Positions 7,874 through 9,361 of a stretch of 9,361 nt of DNA are shown in pieces. Origin of the DNA: CAYSDH01 sp964429805 (GTDB taxonomy: Bacteria > Bacteroidota > Bacteroidia > Flavobacteriales_D > JABDKJ01); contig CAYSDH010000095.1 in assembly GCA_964429805.1 (NCBI GenBank), positions 1 through 9,361 on the forward strand, written 5' to 3'. Each line of letters starts with the position of its first letter. The stretch's first letter is position 1. A program made the translations under genes and the position numbers. Below the pieces are notes generated by a model. That model was not told where the DNA came from and did not search any database. It was given only the letters and a program-made list of their open reading frames with translations.

Positions 7874-7905
7874 TCCCTCTTGCCAATGGTTAGAGGGATT
7901 TTTTT
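7874..7905 (+). terminator. Rho-independent terminator after the T9SS protein gene
   Basis: TCCCTCT (7874-7880) pairs perfectly with AGAGGGA (7892-7898) across an 11-nt loop, followed by seven T at 7899-7905. It lies between two genes that converge (T9SS gene plus, ung minus). On the minus strand the same stem is followed by only a weak T tract (CATCCTTTTA), so it may also slow transcription coming from ung but is best read as a plus-strand terminator. Confidence 0.85.
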
Positions 7906-7926
7906 GCCCCTAATTTTATAGTCTGC

Positions 7927-8610
7927 TCACCAAGAGATTGGCCCAGAATTTCTGTCCCTCAAATAGTCATTTGCTCGGCTAAAAGGCTTGGACCCAAAGA
8001 AACCCCGATGAGCTGAGAAAGGGGAGGGATGAGGTGATATAATCACTGAATTAGCCTCTCGGTCTATGACAAATCCTTTTTTCTGGGCATAGCTTCCCCA
8101 AAGCATATATACCACACCTTTTTTTTCGGCATTTAAAGCGCTAATAACGGCATCAGTAAACTCTTCCCAGCCTTTTCCTTGATGAGAGCCTGGGCTCTTA
8201 GCACGCACTGTTAAAGTAGCGTTGAGCATAAGTACTCCTTGCTCTGCCCATCTGCTTAGGTCACCAGACTCTGGTGTCCTTATTCCCAAGTCCATTTCTA
8301 ATTCCTTAAAGATGTTGCGCAGGGAGGGAGGATGCTTGATACCGGGATTGACTGAAAAACAAAGTCCATTGGCTTGACCCTCTCCATGATATGGGTCTTG
8401 ACCAAGTATGACCACTTTTACTTTATCAAAAGGACAAAAATCAAAGGCTGAAAAAATCTTAGACGGAGCCGGATACATTTCTCCGCTCCTAAACTCTTCT
8501 TTGACAAATGATGTGAGCTGCTGGAAGTAGTCTTTTTCAAACTCTCCGTGCAATCGTTGCTTCCAAGAAGCCTCGATGTTTACTTGTGCTTCAGTATTAG
8601 TCGCATTCAC
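7927..8610 (-). CDS. ung: Uracil-DNA glycosylase, family 1
   Basis: This enzyme removes uracil from DNA by cleaving the N-glycosidic bond, starting base excision repair in the cytoplasm. The 227-aa length fits the family. Motif A is GQDPYH (70-75), with Asp72 as the water-activating residue. The uracil-recognition Asn is at 130 (MLNATLTV). Motif B is HPSPFSAHRGFFG, with the catalytic His194. The residue after HPSP is Phe198, where E. coli Ung has Leu191, the side chain that inserts into the DNA helix when uracil is flipped out. The start is GTG at 8610, since no in-frame ATG precedes the conserved ASWKQRLHGEFEKDYF block. The GTG lies inside the end of the upstream small gene (14-nt overlap), so translation is probably coupled. 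It is the last gene of the minus-strand operon. Confidence 0.96.
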   Translation of the reverse strand: MNATNTEAQVNIEASWKQRLHGEFEKDYFQQLTSFVKEEFRSGEMYPAPSKIFSAFDFCPFDKVKVVILGQDPYHGEGQANGLCFSVNPGIKHPPSLRNIFKELEMDLGIRTPESGDLSRWAEQGVLMLNATLTVRAKSPGSHQGKGWEEFTDAVISALNAEKKGVVYMLWGSYAQKKGFVIDREANSVIISPHPSPFSAHRGFFGSKPFSRANDYLRDRNSGPISW

Positions 8611-8986
8611 AAGAGCTGGTGCCTTTATAGTCTACGAGCCACACACTGGAGTCTGCCACAGCAAAACGCATAGTCACGGACTTATTTAGATATTCTCCCT
8701 CCAATTGAAACTCCTTTGGTTCTTCCTTCTTCTTGCTATTTGCAAAATCTACATCTAACTCAGAGGCAATAGATGTGATAGAGTCCCACTTTAAACCAGC
8801 GCATTTTAACAAGCAGGCAGATTGTGTGGTGGGCGTATAATACGATTCTGAAATTCGGGCTTTCACTCGGTTGGCAGGCATCCAAGAAGAAAACAGATTG
8901 AGCTTCCCATTAAAAAACATGTACACAAGCACCAAGCCAATCACGAATCCGATGCCGAACCTACTTAATCGTTGTAGAAAGTTCAT
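8597..8986 (-). CDS. Small membrane-anchored protein of unknown function
   Basis: The 129-aa product has a basic N terminus (Arg6, Arg9) and one hydrophobic segment at about 10-25, then a soluble remainder. This suggests a single-pass or signal-anchor protein with its C-terminal part outside the cytoplasmic membrane. Four Cys occur as two pairs: Cys58 and Cys62 (ACLLKC), and Cys126 and Cys128 (CECD at the C terminus). They could form disulfides or bind metal. The layout (hydrophobic N terminus, a G-F/F-NGK turn after the membrane helix, an ANRVK.RI block, and a DVDFANS-type loop) resembles the DUF4258-like proteins that I recall next to ald in Flavobacteriia. That comparison is from memory and uncertain. 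The start is ATG at 8986, one base after the ald stop. The gene overlaps ung by 14 nt. No function is assigned. Confidence 0.85.
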   Translation of the reverse strand: MNFLQRLSRFGIGFVIGLVLVYMFFNGKLNLFSSWMPANRVKARISESYYTPTTQSACLLKCAGLKWDSITSIASELDVDFANSKKKEEPKEFQLEGEYLNKSVTMRFAVADSSVWLVDYKGTSSCECD

Positions 8987-8987
8987 A

Positions 8988-9361
8988 TTAGAAAGCAGCT
9001 ATAAGCAGTTCGATGTCTTTATAAGGCAGGTCAAAAGTCTCACCCAGCAGCGGATTGGTCAATTTTCCATGAAACATGTACGCACCTCTTCTGAAACCGG
9101 GGTCGATTCTGAGCAAACTTTTGCATCCTCCTGCATCGGCCATGTTTATGATGATAGGGGCAAATATGTTGCTGAGTGCATAAGAAGCGGTTCGCGAAAC
9201 TCTAGACGCAATATTGGGCACACAGTAATGAATCACATCATGAATTTGATAAGTCGGATGGTCGTGGTCGGTAGATTTTGATGTTTCGAAGCAACCACCT
9301 CGATCTATACTCACATCAACTACGACTGCTCCTGGCCTCATGTCCATCACCATTTTCACAG
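8988..9361 (-). CDS. ald: Alanine dehydrogenase, C-terminal part (5' end outside window)
   Basis: This enzyme oxidatively deaminates L-alanine to pyruvate and ammonium with NAD+, or runs in reverse, in the cytoplasm. About 124 codons are present, roughly the last third of a 370-400 aa protein. Conserved features are the end of the NAD-binding domain (MRPGAVVVDVSIDRGGCFETS, shown here in parts: VVDVS, SIDRGG, CFETS), then HDVIHYCVPNIAS and TASYALSNIFAP. The Asp of SIDRGG and the Asn of VPNI correspond to the Asp and Asn implicated in catalysis in characterised Ald enzymes. The C-terminal helices, GKLTNPLLGETFDLPY, have the longer Bacteroidota form. The frame stays open to the window edge, where GTG at 9357-9359 is an internal Val codon rather than a start. 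It is the first visible gene of a tightly spaced operon with the small membrane protein and ung. Confidence 0.94.
   Translation of the reverse strand, partial: VKMVMDMRPGAVVVDVSIDRGGCFETSKSTDHDHPTYQIHDVIHYCVPNIASRVSRTASYALSNIFAPIIINMADAGGCKSLLRIDPGFRRGAYMFHGKLTNPLLGETFDLPYKDIELLIAAF

Noticed and set aside
1..9361. tRNA, rRNA, CRISPR array, insertion sequence, phage or defence genes.
   Set aside because: No cloverleaf, spaced direct repeats, transposase-like frame or terminal inverted repeats were seen; nearly all sequence is accounted for by the listed genes.

Overview
The window looks like a piece of a draft or metagenome-derived chromosome from the Bacteroidota, most likely a marine-type member of the Flavobacteriales. 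Three things suggest this. There is a secreted protein with a type IX secretion (T9SS) C-terminal sorting tail. Shine-Dalgarno sites are largely absent, and one TAnnTTTG promoter box of the kind used by Bacteroidota sigma factors is present. The protein sequences also have a Bacteroidota look: a PabB of the short stand-alone kind and an Ald followed by a small membrane protein. The lineage is inferred from sequence style, not from a database search. A run of ten N marks an assembly gap.

Layout: (1) 1-1446, plus strand: the 3' end of atpA, complete atpG and a strong intrinsic terminator. This is the end of an F-type ATP synthase operon in which atpD/atpC do not follow. (2) 1504-5151, plus strand: a very large (about 1215 aa) orphan sensor histidine kinase with many membrane segments and an NtrY-like kinase core. 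(3) 5157-6377, minus strand and convergent with the kinase: pabB, the aminodeoxychorismate synthase component I of folate synthesis. It starts with GTG inside a long imperfect inverted repeat. (4) 6498-7905, plus strand and divergent from pabB: a secreted T9SS-substrate protein split by the assembly gap, with a promoter-like box, an overlapping palindrome and a terminator. (5) 7927-9361, minus strand: an apparent three-gene operon read in the order ald (3' end), a small membrane-anchored protein, and ung (uracil-DNA glycosylase). Its genes are separated by 1 nt or overlap by 14 nt.

The genes are mostly housekeeping: energy conversion, folate, alanine metabolism and DNA repair. The accessory-like parts are the giant sensor kinase and the T9SS surface or secreted protein. 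No mobile element, CRISPR array, tRNA, rRNA or defence system was seen. I do not see a convincing undescribed multi-gene system. The best leads are the fold-back at the pabB start codon, the architecture of the giant kinase, a Phe at the DNA-intercalating position of the uracil-DNA glycosylase, and the palindrome over the candidate promoter of the T9SS gene.
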